Source of the DNA: Bacteroidota bacterium
Lineage (GTDB): Bacteria; Bacteroidota; Bacteroidia; Flavobacteriales; Schleiferiaceae
Reading direction: 5' to 3'
NCBI GenBank assembly: GCA_005786915.1
Contig: SYCM01000088.1
Location: forward strand, 1-7,867
Length of the DNA: 7,867 bases
Positions 1 through 6,526 of this stretch are shown piece after piece. The notes under the pieces were generated by a model, which was given only the letters and a program-made list of their open reading frames with translations, ran no database searches and was not told the DNA's origin. A program made the translations under genes and the position numbers. The first letter of the stretch is position 1; each line of letters starts with the position of its first letter.

Positions 1-38
1 GCGGCCAACTCGGCCATCGTAGAAACGTTTAAGCTCAT
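1..38 (-). CDS. CCG-type (Fe-S)-binding protein, N-terminal fragment
   Basis: The first twelve codons of a minus-strand gene are present, reading MSLNVSTMAELA and then running off the left edge. The ATG at 38-36 overlaps the stop of the upstream HAD gene in the form ATGA. From memory of the family, Bacteroidota cysteine-rich-domain Fe-S proteins often begin with a similar LxVPTMAE-like stretch and sit just downstream of a 4Fe-4S membrane protein like the one at 454-1740. The family resembles HdrB/GlpC C-terminal CCG domains that bind a non-cubane or [4Fe-4S] cluster in quinone- or thiol-linked redox enzymes. No cysteine motif lies inside the window, so the assignment rests on the short N-terminus and gene order. 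A second in-frame ATG at 17-15 is possible, but the start at 38 fits the overlap pattern of this operon better. Confidence 0.6.
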   Translation of the reverse strand, partial: MSLNVSTMAELA

Positions 39-457
39 TCGGAGTCGTTAAATACTTCAATCGTGGCCGGACGCTTCACCAACGGACTGAAGGTTCCGGT
101 GTAGCGCGTCGCACGAACGATGTGGTTGTCAATCCAGTGGTAGTTGCCGCCGCGGGGCTTGCCCATCAGCAGTCCGTGGTAGGGAAACCCGTGTCGGGCC
201 AGCCACTCCTCGGTCACGGCGCGGTGCTCCTCGGTGCGGCTGGTGAAAAAAGTGATGACGTGCCCTTCGGCGTGCCATCCCTTAATCGTTTCCAGCGCGT
301 CGGGATAGACCTTGGCGGTCGCCATGCGCTCGGGTTCTTCATTCGGAATGTCGTCGCAGACGGTTCCGTCAATGTCGATGAGGTAGTTTTTGATGTGTTC
401 GGGCAGCACGGGGCTGACCACTTCGCCGTTCACGACGGTTTGCTGAAGATGGTTCAT
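35..457 (-). CDS. Small HAD-superfamily phosphatase-like protein
   Basis: This 140-residue soluble protein has the HAD motifs in order. Motif I is D28-I-D30-G-T, with the nucleophile and acid/base aspartates. Motif II is FFTSR at 70-74. The motif III lysine is K100 in MGKPRGGNYH, and the acidic motif IV is D110 in WIDNH. Known HAD enzymes with these residues hydrolyse phosphate esters through an aspartyl-phosphate with Mg2+; the substrate here cannot be read from sequence. It has no large cap domain, as expected for a short C0-type HAD. Similar proteins are sometimes labelled phosphoheptose isomerase, but no SIS isomerase domain is visible, so that name is not used here. Its start overlaps the upstream Fe-S gene by 4 bases and its stop overlaps the next Fe-S gene by 4 bases, so it is probably translated with both halves of a redox module. 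Confidence 0.8.
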   Translation of the reverse strand: MNHLQQTVVNGEVVSPVLPEHIKNYLIDIDGTVCDDIPNEEPERMATAKVYPDALETIKGWHAEGHVITFFTSRTEEHRAVTEEWLARHGFPYHGLLMGKPRGGNYHWIDNHIVRATRYTGTFSPLVKRPATIEVFNDSE

Positions 458-1740
458 GAATTAATCCAATTGCCGCGGTCAGCCTGAGGGTAGGCCCACG
501 GAGCCGCATTGTTTTCGATGTTTCCCATCGCTACGTTCACCGTAGACGGGGCGGCGGATTCTTCCATAACCAGATACTGGCGCATCTGCAGGATGACATC
601 AAGGGGGTCGATGTTGACGGGGCAGGCTTCCACGCACGCGTTGCAGGTGGTGCAGGCCCACAGCTCTTCGCGGGTAATCCAGTCGTCGAGCAGTGTTTTT
701 TGGGTGGCGGAATCTCCTCCGGCTAGCACCTCTTCGACTCGGTCGCGCGTCGCCATCATGATGCGGCGGGGCGACAGCTTCTTGCCGGTCTGGTTGGCGG
801 GGCATTCGCTGGTGCAGCGTCCGCACTCGGTGCAGCTGTAGGCGTTGAGCAGGTTGGCGAAGTGCAGGTCGTGCACGTCTTTGGCACCGAAGCGCGCAGG
901 CGGAACCGCGTTGGGGTCCGGCACAAAGCTCGGGTCCATCATGGCCTTGATTTCGGTTGTAACCGATTCCATGGCCTGAATTTGTCCGCGCGGAGCCAGC
1001 TTGCTGTACCACACGTTGGGGAAGGCCAAAATGATGTGGAAGTGCTTGCTCTTGGGCAGGTAGTTCAAGAACGCTAGAATGCCCACGAAGTGCAACCACC
1101 ACATGCTCGTGGCAAAGGCGCTCAGCGCTGATGCGCTCCAGCCGCCGAATAGGGGAAGCATGAGGCCGCTGATCAGCCAAGGGCTGACAACTAGCTGCTG
1201 GTTACTTGTTGCTAGTTGCTGGGTTTCGGCTGCGTTCATCAGGAGCAGCGCCGACATGAGGACGATCTCGATGACGAGGATGTTCACGGCGTCGCGCTGG
1301 GGCCAACCGTCGAGGTCGGAATGCTTGAGGCGCTCAGGGCCCGAGACGAGCCGGCGTCCCAAAAACACCACGCAGGCCACGACGACCAAAAAGCCCAGGA
1401 CTTCAAAGAAATTCATGAGGCCGTCGTAGAGGCCGCCCAGCGGCTCGCGAAGCAGCCGGTGGGTGCCTAAGATGCCGTCGAGCAGGATTTCCAGGACTTC
1501 CAAGTTGATTAGCACGAACCCCACGTAGACGATGAAGTGCATGGCGGCGGCCAGGGGGCGCGGACCCATTTTGCCTTGGCCCAAGGCCACGCGCGCCATG
1601 GTGGCCCAGCGTTCCGCGCGGCGGTCGTGGCGGCCTGAGGGACGGGCGAGAGCTAAGCCGCGGCGGAGGCGGCGAACTTGGTAGGTAAAGCCGGCGACGC
1701 CAGCAGCGAGCACGGCAGTGAACAGGATACTTGAGATCAT
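454..1740 (-). CDS. Membrane (Fe-S)-binding protein, NarI-like plus two 4Fe-4S motifs
   Basis: The protein has 428 residues. The N-terminal half is hydrophobic, with likely membrane segments near 3-20, 64-88, 108-127, 151-170, 187-209 and 213-228, and basic stretches between them. H68 in AMHF, H217 in WWLHF and H233/H235 in SKHFHI resemble heme b ligands of the nitrate-reductase-gamma-like fold. The soluble C-terminal half has two CxxCxxCxxxCP motifs, C303-C306-C309-C313 and C363-C366-C369-C373, each typical of a [4Fe-4S] cluster. Family knowledge (HdrD, GlpC, EtfD-like proteins) suggests it passes electrons between a soluble dehydrogenase or flavoprotein and the quinone pool. The CCG domain found fused in EtfD is here apparently supplied by the separate gene starting at 38. 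The electron donor is unknown. The start overlaps the mlaD-like stop as ATGA. Residues 173-186 are encoded by an unusual heptamer repeat, described separately. Confidence 0.87.
   Translation of the reverse strand: MISSILFTAVLAAGVAGFTYQVRRLRRGLALARPSGRHDRRAERWATMARVALGQGKMGPRPLAAAMHFIVYVGFVLINLEVLEILLDGILGTHRLLREPLGGLYDGLMNFFEVLGFLVVVACVVFLGRRLVSGPERLKHSDLDGWPQRDAVNILVIEIVLMSALLLMNAAETQQLATSNQQLVVSPWLISGLMLPLFGGWSASALSAFATSMWWLHFVGILAFLNYLPKSKHFHIILAFPNVWYSKLAPRGQIQAMESVTTEIKAMMDPSFVPDPNAVPPARFGAKDVHDLHFANLLNAYSCTECGRCTSECPANQTGKKLSPRRIMMATRDRVEEVLAGGDSATQKTLLDDWITREELWACTTCNACVEACPVNIDPLDVILQMRQYLVMEESAAPSTVNVAMGNIENNAAPWAYPQADRGNWINS
1190..1224. repeat. Degenerate heptamer tandem repeat inside the Fe-S protein gene
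   Basis: Five 7-base units lie end to end on the plus strand: ACTAGCT, GCTGGTT, ACTTGTT, GCTAGTT and GCTGGGT, roughly RCTNGTT. Read on the coding (minus) strand this gives QQLATSN at residues 174-180 followed by QQLVVSP at 181-187, a 7-residue period because three units equal 21 bases. It falls in the predicted loop between membrane segments of the Fe-S protein and keeps the frame. The tract has about 49% GC, visibly lower than the surrounding gene. I recall similar heptamer arrays, with translated forms like QLATSNQ, scattered in intergenic DNA of many Bacteroidota; that recollection is not checked here. Confidence 0.75.
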
Positions 1741-2711
1741 TCTTCTTCGATGCGGCTAGGTCGGCGACCGAACACCGACAGTCGTACATAGCGCTCCGGA
1801 TGGTAGCGCAGATCCAGAAGCAGCCGGTCGAGCGACTGTACCGTCTTTTCAATTTGGGTATACAGGGAGTCCTGGGCGCTCAATTTACCCAGAGTACCTT
1901 CCCCATTGGCCATGCGGCCCGTAACCACATCTAGGTTGTGCGACGTGCGCTCCAGCGCGAGCATGGTTTGCCCCACGTTGGCCTTGCCGAGCGAATCAGA
2001 AAGGTTGGCGACGTTGGCAAACACCCGTTCGAGCTCGTCCCGGTTGTCCGAAAGCGACTTGGACAGGCGCTCAAAATTCTGCGTGGCCCGACCGAGGGAT
2101 TCGCGGTTTTGGGTCATGTAGGTCGAGAGCTCCGTGGTGATTTCGTTGAGGTGAATCAGCGACTGGTTCACGTTGCTAAACGACGAGCGGAAGTCGCGTT
2201 CGACTCCGCCTTGAAGAAAACCGGTGAGAATTTGCACCGCTGTATCCAGCGAAGCGATCAGCTTTTCGGTTTTCACCTTGACGGGCAGCACCTCCTTGTT
2301 GATGGCGTCGCCGAGCGACTCCTCGATGGCGCTCCGCAGGGTGTCGCCGTCTTCGACTAAGACCACGCCTTCGCCCAATTGAAGCGAAATTTCTTTGGCG
2401 CCCAGCAAATCGCTTGACTTGATCAGGGCGAGGCTCGTGACGGGAATCGGGTATTCGGTGTCCAGGCGCATCGCCACAACCAGGCGGCCCGACCGGTCGG
2501 GGTGAAACCCGATGGACTCAATGCGGCCCACGGCAAACCCGTTGATGGTGACGGGCTGCGAGCCCATCAATCCGTCGACGCGCTCGTAGACGGAATACAC
2601 TGTAATTCCCTTATCAAACAAGCTGCTGTTCTTGAGGTAGGAAATGCCAAAGTACACAACGACTCCGGCGAGGAGTAAGACGATTCCGGCTTTGAGTTCT
2701 CGGCTGAGCAT
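1737..2711 (-). CDS. MlaD/MCE family lipid-transport protein
   Basis: This 324-residue protein has one N-terminal membrane anchor at about 8-25 (GIVLLLAGVVVYFGISYL). An MCE/MlaD domain follows at about 36-115, with the typical VDGLMGSQPVTINGFAVGRIESI core and the later DLLGAKEISL strand. Residues from about 140 to 300 are helical and coiled-coil-like, rich in L, S, N and E. The C-terminus has GEGTLGKL at 270-277 and LLLDLRYHPERYVRLSVFG at about 297-315, a signature usual in Bacteroidota MCE proteins. Known MlaD proteins form periplasmic hexamers that carry phospholipid between inner and outer membranes with an MlaFE ABC transporter; no such transporter gene is in this window. The gene starts 10 bases after the amidase stop and its own stop overlaps the Fe-S gene as ATGA. 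Confidence 0.9.
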   Translation of the reverse strand: MLSRELKAGIVLLLAGVVVYFGISYLKNSSLFDKGITVYSVYERVDGLMGSQPVTINGFAVGRIESIGFHPDRSGRLVVAMRLDTEYPIPVTSLALIKSSDLLGAKEISLQLGEGVVLVEDGDTLRSAIEESLGDAINKEVLPVKVKTEKLIASLDTAVQILTGFLQGGVERDFRSSFSNVNQSLIHLNEITTELSTYMTQNRESLGRATQNFERLSKSLSDNRDELERVFANVANLSDSLGKANVGQTMLALERTSHNLDVVTGRMANGEGTLGKLSAQDSLYTQIEKTVQSLDRLLLDLRYHPERYVRLSVFGRRPSRIEEE

Positions 2712-2721
2712 GGTCTACAAG

Positions 2722-4041
2722 TTACGGTTTTAGCGCTTGATCGGCTTCGTCGAGCGTGATGCGCGCGGAACCTCGGTAGGCCACCACAAACGCATCAGTA
2801 AATCCCGCTTGGCGCACGGCGTTCAGGCCCTCGACGGCCGAGGCGCGGCTGCTAAAGTGGCCTTGCAAGTAGCGGTAAAGCCGGCCGTCTTTTACCACAA
2901 ACACGTCGCGCAGGCCCGAGAAGGGAGCTTCAGTAGTGCTTTTTTCGAGGGCGCTCACGCTGAGCTGAATGCTAAAAAACACCGCTTCCGCCGGCGCCGG
3001 AGTGCTCACCGGGGGAGCCGCGTTGGGCTGAGCAGGGGTAGGGTCTGCCGCCCGCTCCAGGGCCGCAACCGCCGCCGGGACCTCGACGGCCGCAGGTTCG
3101 GTTTGCTTGACCAACTCGGTCAAGGGCAAGGTCTCGGGGGCGTTGGCACGCACCGCCTCTGCGGCAGGTGTACTCGCTGGGGTACCCGCCGCAGTCGCGC
3201 TGGCGGCCGGGGACTTGGCGGTTTCGGTCGCCGATCCGCCCTCGCGCCGCACTTTGTACTGGGCGAACGACCGTGATATCGCGCGGGCCATTTGGTCTTG
3301 GCCCTCTTCGGTCATCAAAAAGTCCTCCTCGGTGCTGTTGGTCAAAAATCCGAGCTCAATCAAAATCGACGGCATCGCGGTGCGGCTCGTCACATACAAG
3401 GGTTGCTGGCGCACGCCCCGGTCCTTGCGGCCCACGTCGTCGCGAAACGCGTTCTGCACGTTTTGGGCGAGTTCGACGCTCTGCTGAATGAACGCGTACT
3501 GAAACATGGTCAGCATGATGTAGGACTCCGGCTTGCTGGGGTCAAAGCCCTCGTACACGTCTTGATTGTCCTCCTGCAGAATCACGGAGTTTTCGCGCAT
3601 CGCTACGCGGTTTTCGTCGTCGTGGTCCTTACCCATGACGTAGGTCGACGACCCGTATGCGGAGCGGTTTTCGGCCGCGTCGCAGTGGATCGAAATGAAC
3701 ACGTCGCCCTGCGCGCGGTTGGCGATCACGGTGCGCTCGTGCAGCGTAGGGTAGACGTCGGTCCGGCGCGTCATCACCACCTTGATGTCGGGAAAGCGCT
3801 CTTTGATGTACTGCTCGACCTTGAGGGCAACGGCTAGCGCAACGTCTTTCTCGGCTTTTTTGTACCGGCGCGTGCCGAGGTTTCCGGGGTCGGTACCCCC
3901 GTGGCCTGCGTCGATTACCACGGTGCGGACTTCGTCACTCATGCGGGCCGCCGGCTGAAAGCCCGACTGCGGAATTGCCAAGAGGGCAATCAAAACCAAC
4001 GCCAGGCGTTGGTAGGTACTACTTTTGGTCACTGATTTCAT
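2722..4041 (-). CDS. N-acetylmuramoyl-L-alanine amidase (Amidase_3) with SPOR-like C-terminus
   Basis: The protein has 439 residues from the chosen start. A signal peptide is visible at about 1-31 (basic start, then LALVLIALLAIP), so it acts in the periplasm. The Amidase_3 domain covers about 40-265. Its zinc ligands are H47 in DAGHGG, E64 in AEKD and H119 in SIHCDA, and the catalytic glutamate is E229 in ILIELGF. Enzymes of this family cut the bond between N-acetylmuramic acid and the stem peptide during cell separation. An insert around 143-190 is usual in Bacteroidota members. An Ala/Pro/Thr-rich linker (about 268-353) leads to a SPOR-like region at 355-428 that may bind denuded glycan at division sites. 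The frame is open for 42 more codons upstream (to 4167), but that stretch lacks a signal peptide at its start and lies upstream of the promoter box at 4060-4053, so the ATG at 4041-4039 is preferred. It is the first gene of the minus-strand operon. Confidence 0.92.
   Translation of the reverse strand: MKSVTKSSTYQRLALVLIALLAIPQSGFQPAARMSDEVRTVVIDAGHGGTDPGNLGTRRYKKAEKDVALAVALKVEQYIKERFPDIKVVMTRRTDVYPTLHERTVIANRAQGDVFISIHCDAAENRSAYGSSTYVMGKDHDDENRVAMRENSVILQEDNQDVYEGFDPSKPESYIMLTMFQYAFIQQSVELAQNVQNAFRDDVGRKDRGVRQQPLYVTSRTAMPSILIELGFLTNSTEEDFLMTEEGQDQMARAISRSFAQYKVRREGGSATETAKSPAASATAAGTPASTPAAEAVRANAPETLPLTELVKQTEPAAVEVPAAVAALERAADPTPAQPNAAPPVSTPAPAEAVFFSIQLSVSALEKSTTEAPFSGLRDVFVVKDGRLYRYLQGHFSSRASAVEGLNAVRQAGFTDAFVVAYRGSARITLDEADQALKP
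3995..4013. promoter_or_regulatory. Perfect 19-bp inverted repeat, possible operator for lptD
   Basis: ACCAACGCC, a single central A, and GGCGTTGGT form two perfectly matched 9-bp arms. The repeat ends 6 bases before the lptD -7 box, so it occupies the place where a -33 element or an activator/repressor site would lie. It also encodes residues 10-16 of the amidase signal peptide on the other strand. A DNA-binding site for a dimeric regulator is an inference; the one-base spacer makes an RNA hairpin less likely. No -33 TTG at good spacing is seen in front of the box, so the repeat may stand in for it. Confidence 0.45.
4020..4027 (+). promoter_or_regulatory. Bacteroidota -7 box for lptD
   Basis: TACTTTTG matches the Bacteroidota -7 consensus TAnnTTTG exactly. 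Twelve bases separate it from the lptD ATG at 4040, predicting a leader of only about 6-9 bases. The box lies within codons 5-8 of the amidase on the opposite strand. No convincing -33 TTG is present at the usual spacing. It also argues against starting lptD at the in-frame TTG at 4025, which is part of the box itself. Confidence 0.7.
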
Positions 4042-4042
4042 G
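4039..4042. other. Overlapping divergent start codons (CATG)
   Basis: The palindrome CATG contains the lptD ATG on the plus strand (4040-4042) and the amidase ATG on the minus strand (4041-4039). The two coding regions overlap by 2 bases head to head with no intergenic DNA. Both starts are supported by a signal peptide immediately after the Met and by a TAnnTTTG box 11-12 bases upstream. Confidence 0.75.
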
Positions 4043-6526
4043 AACGTCGCTTCAAAGGTACACGCTTGGACCGCAATACTCGCGGGATTTCTGTCGTTTT
4101 CGGCCTCGGCGCAGGGCGTTTTGGACGGCGAAGGAATTCGCTTTGCTTCAGAGAAGCAAGGGGTCACCCGCCCAGGTTCGAGTACCTCTATGCTTCAGGG
4201 CAAGGCCCGTGCCGAATCCGCCGACTTCACCCTCGAGGCCGAGTTCATCCTCATCGACTGGAAGCTGCGCGAACTCAAAGCCTATGGGGCGCGCCAGCCC
4301 GACGGCTCCTACCTCGGGCGCCCCATTTTTACCCAAGGCGACCGCAAAATTGGCGCCGATACGCTCCGCTACAACTACGCCACCCAAAAGGGATGGGTGT
4401 TTCAGTCGACGAGCCAAGAGGGCGGAGGCTACCTCTCGGGCAAGCAAGTGAAGATGATTACCGATTCGAGCTACTACATTGGTTCTACGCGATTTACCAC
4501 CTGCAACCACGTGGAACCGCACTTTGCCATTGTGGCTCCGCAGGCGCGCTTCGACGTCGGAAAACGTATCGTTACCGGGCCCGCCTACCTCGAGCTGGCC
4601 CACCTGCCGACGCCGTTGGCATTGCCGTTTGGGTTTTTTCCGATGATTGACAAGCGGGCATCGGGATTCATTCTCCCCAATTTTGCCGACCGCCGCGAGT
4701 GGGGCCTGGGGCTCACCGGGTTCGGGCACTACTGGGCGCTGAACGACCACCTCGACCTCAAGCTGACGGGCGACCTGTATTCGCGCGGATCCTGGGGTAT
4801 TCAGGCCCAGTCGAACTACCGCTACCGCTACCGGTTTTCGGGCGGACTCAGCGTGCAGGCCAACCGCACCCGGTACGGAGACCCGCGCTACGCCGACTAC
4901 GGGCAGTTTTACGACGCCCGCGACTACCGCATTTCGTGGAACCACACCCAAGATCCCAAAGCCCACCCCACGCGCAGCTTTTCGGCGCGGGTCGAGCTGG
5001 CCACCGGAAGCTTCTTTAAAAACACCACCACCAACGCCGAGGATTTTTTGAAAAACGACCTGTCTTCGTCGGTCAGCTTGGTGCAGCGTTTTCCGGGCAC
5101 TCCGTTCACGTTCACCGGAGCCCTTCGGCACCGCCAAAACAACCAAAAGGGCACCTTGGCCCTGTCGCTCCCCGAGTTCACCCTGGGCATGGCCCGGGTG
5201 CAGCCCTTTGCCCGCGCCAAGCGCAGCGGGTCCGCCAAGTGGTACGAGGGCATTGGCCTGACCTACAGCATGAACGGACGCAACGAAACGCAGGGCCTGA
5301 TCGAGGAACTGCAGGATCCGTCGAGCCTTTTTGACCCGGCGCGGTTGCGCAGCGGCGTGCAGCAGTCCGCCTCGCTCAACACCAACCTCAAGCTGCTCAA
5401 GTTCATCACCGTCAATCCCAGCGCTGATTGGTCGGAGAAATGGTACCCGACCGCCCTGAACTACCGTTGGGATGCGGATTCGCAGGCCGTGCGCAGCGAT
5501 ACCGCCAAGGGTTTTTTTGCCGCCCGCGAGTTTCGCGCCTCGGCCTCGGCCAACACCACGCTGTACGGGCTGTTTCGCTTTCAGCGCGGACCCCTTTCGG
5601 CCCTGCGCCACGTGATGTACCCCTCGGTCAGCGCGGTGCTTCGCCCCGACTTTTCGGATCCGCGCTGGAACATTTATCAAGAAATTCAATCCGACTCCAC
5701 CGGCGTCCTCAAGCGGTTCAACCGATTTGAGGGCTACACGTACGGCGCTCCTGGGGGAGGCCAATTGGGTGCGGTGCGGTTCCGGCTGCGCAACACCCTG
5801 GACGCCAAGCTGCGCGGCCGGGGCGATTCGGCGGCCGAAACCAAAGTCAACCTCATCGACGACCTCAGCCTCGAGACGGGCTACAATGCGGCGGCGGCCA
5901 GCCACCCGTGGGAAAATGTGGCCGTACGCGCCTCGTCGTCCTGGGGCAAGGGCGCCTACCGGGTGAACTACCAAGGACTGTACGACTGGTATGGGCTGGA
6001 CTCCGCGGGCGCGCGAACCGAGCAGTTTGCCGCGGCGATGGGGCAAGGGTTGCTGCGTCCGACCATGCACCAGTTCAGTTTGGACCTGAGGTTGCGGGGC
6101 GGAACTTCGGAAGGCCGCCGCGCCCCGAAGATGAACGACTTGGGCCTTGAAGAGAATTTCTACTCCGACTACTACGCGCCGATCGAGCAAGCCGCTTGGG
6201 CGGCGCCCTGGACCCTCAACGCCGGCTACTCGTTGCGCACCACGGCCCAAAAAACGGGCTACGAAACCACACACTCGTTGCGGATCGACGGAACCTTTGA
6301 CGCAACCCAGAATTGGAAGCTGCGCTTTGCCAGCGGCTACGATTTGGGTCGGGGCGACTTCACGTTCACGTCGCTGGACGTGGTCCGCACCATTCACTGC
6401 TGGCAAATGAACCTTCGCTGGGTGCCGTTTGGCTACGCCCGCAGCTACACGATCGGAATGGGCGTAACCGCTCCGTTGCTCAACGCCCTCAAGGTGCAGC
6501 GCCGACGCGGTCTGGGCGACTACTAG
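4040..6526 (+). CDS. lptD: Putative LPS-assembly protein LptD (outer-membrane barrel)
   Basis: The protein has 828 residues. The signal peptide runs to about residue 24 (FSASA, then Q). A periplasmic OstA/LptA-like beta domain covers about 27-180. A barrel follows, with alternating aromatic strands to the end. Landmarks typical of Bacteroidota LptD are FTTC at 152-155, the VTGPAYLELAHLPTPLALPFGFFP region at about 178-201, the LNDHLDLKLTGDLYSRGSWG region, and HCWQMNLRWVPFG near 786-798. LptD, with lipoprotein LptE, inserts lipopolysaccharide into the outer leaflet of the outer membrane. The mature protein has only two cysteines, C155 and C787, one in each domain. The ATG at 4040 is chosen over an upstream TTG at 4025 because of the signal peptide and the promoter position. 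The length is ordinary for the phylum. The stop overlaps the trpG stop on the other strand. Confidence 0.92.
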   Translation: MNVASKVHAWTAILAGFLSFSASAQGVLDGEGIRFASEKQGVTRPGSSTSMLQGKARAESADFTLEAEFILIDWKLRELKAYGARQPDGSYLGRPIFTQGDRKIGADTLRYNYATQKGWVFQSTSQEGGGYLSGKQVKMITDSSYYIGSTRFTTCNHVEPHFAIVAPQARFDVGKRIVTGPAYLELAHLPTPLALPFGFFPMIDKRASGFILPNFADRREWGLGLTGFGHYWALNDHLDLKLTGDLYSRGSWGIQAQSNYRYRYRFSGGLSVQANRTRYGDPRYADYGQFYDARDYRISWNHTQDPKAHPTRSFSARVELATGSFFKNTTTNAEDFLKNDLSSSVSLVQRFPGTPFTFTGALRHRQNNQKGTLALSLPEFTLGMARVQPFARAKRSGSAKWYEGIGLTYSMNGRNETQGLIEELQDPSSLFDPARLRSGVQQSASLNTNLKLLKFITVNPSADWSEKWYPTALNYRWDADSQAVRSDTAKGFFAAREFRASASANTTLYGLFRFQRGPLSALRHVMYPSVSAVLRPDFSDPRWNIYQEIQSDSTGVLKRFNRFEGYTYGAPGGGQLGAVRFRLRNTLDAKLRGRGDSAAETKVNLIDDLSLETGYNAAAASHPWENVAVRASSSWGKGAYRVNYQGLYDWYGLDSAGARTEQFAAAMGQGLLRPTMHQFSLDLRLRGGTSEGRRAPKMNDLGLEENFYSDYYAPIEQAAWAAPWTLNAGYSLRTTAQKTGYETTHSLRIDGTFDATQNWKLRFASGYDLGRGDFTFTSLDVVRTIHCWQMNLRWVPFGYARSYTIGMGVTAPLLNALKVQRRRGLGDY
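4053..4060 (-). promoter_or_regulatory. Bacteroidota -7 box for the amidase operon
   Basis: On the minus strand the sequence reads TACCTTTG, an exact TAnnTTTG match, 11 bases before the amidase ATG at 4041. It lies in lptD codons 5-7 (Ser-Lys-Val of its signal peptide). It probably drives the whole operon amidase / MlaD-like / Fe-S / HAD / CCG protein, since no other exact box occurs on that strand before the window's left end. A good -33 element at normal spacing is not evident. Confidence 0.72.
6523..6526. other. Overlapping convergent stop codons (CTAG)
   Basis: The palindrome CTAG carries the lptD stop TAG on the plus strand (6524-6526) and the trpG stop TAG on the minus strand (6525-6523). 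The genes therefore meet tail to tail with a 4-base overlap. No hairpin followed by a T tract is visible on either side, so transcription from each side must end inside the opposite gene or by another mechanism. Confidence 0.9.

Noticed and set aside
35..457. Phosphoheptose isomerase name for the small HAD protein
   Set aside because: All visible motifs are HAD phosphatase motifs and no SIS domain is present.
599..1180. 193-codon second minus-strand frame inside the Fe-S gene
   Set aside because: It overlaps the well-supported Fe-S protein, whose cysteine motifs are intact in the other frame.
4025..4039. TTG start for lptD at 4025
   Set aside because: The TTG is the end of the lptD -7 box, so it would not be in the transcript; the signal peptide starts well at the ATG at 4040.
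4042..4167. 42-residue N-terminal extension of the amidase
   Set aside because: It would place a non-signal stretch before a clear signal peptide, lies inside lptD, and starts upstream of the amidase -7 box.
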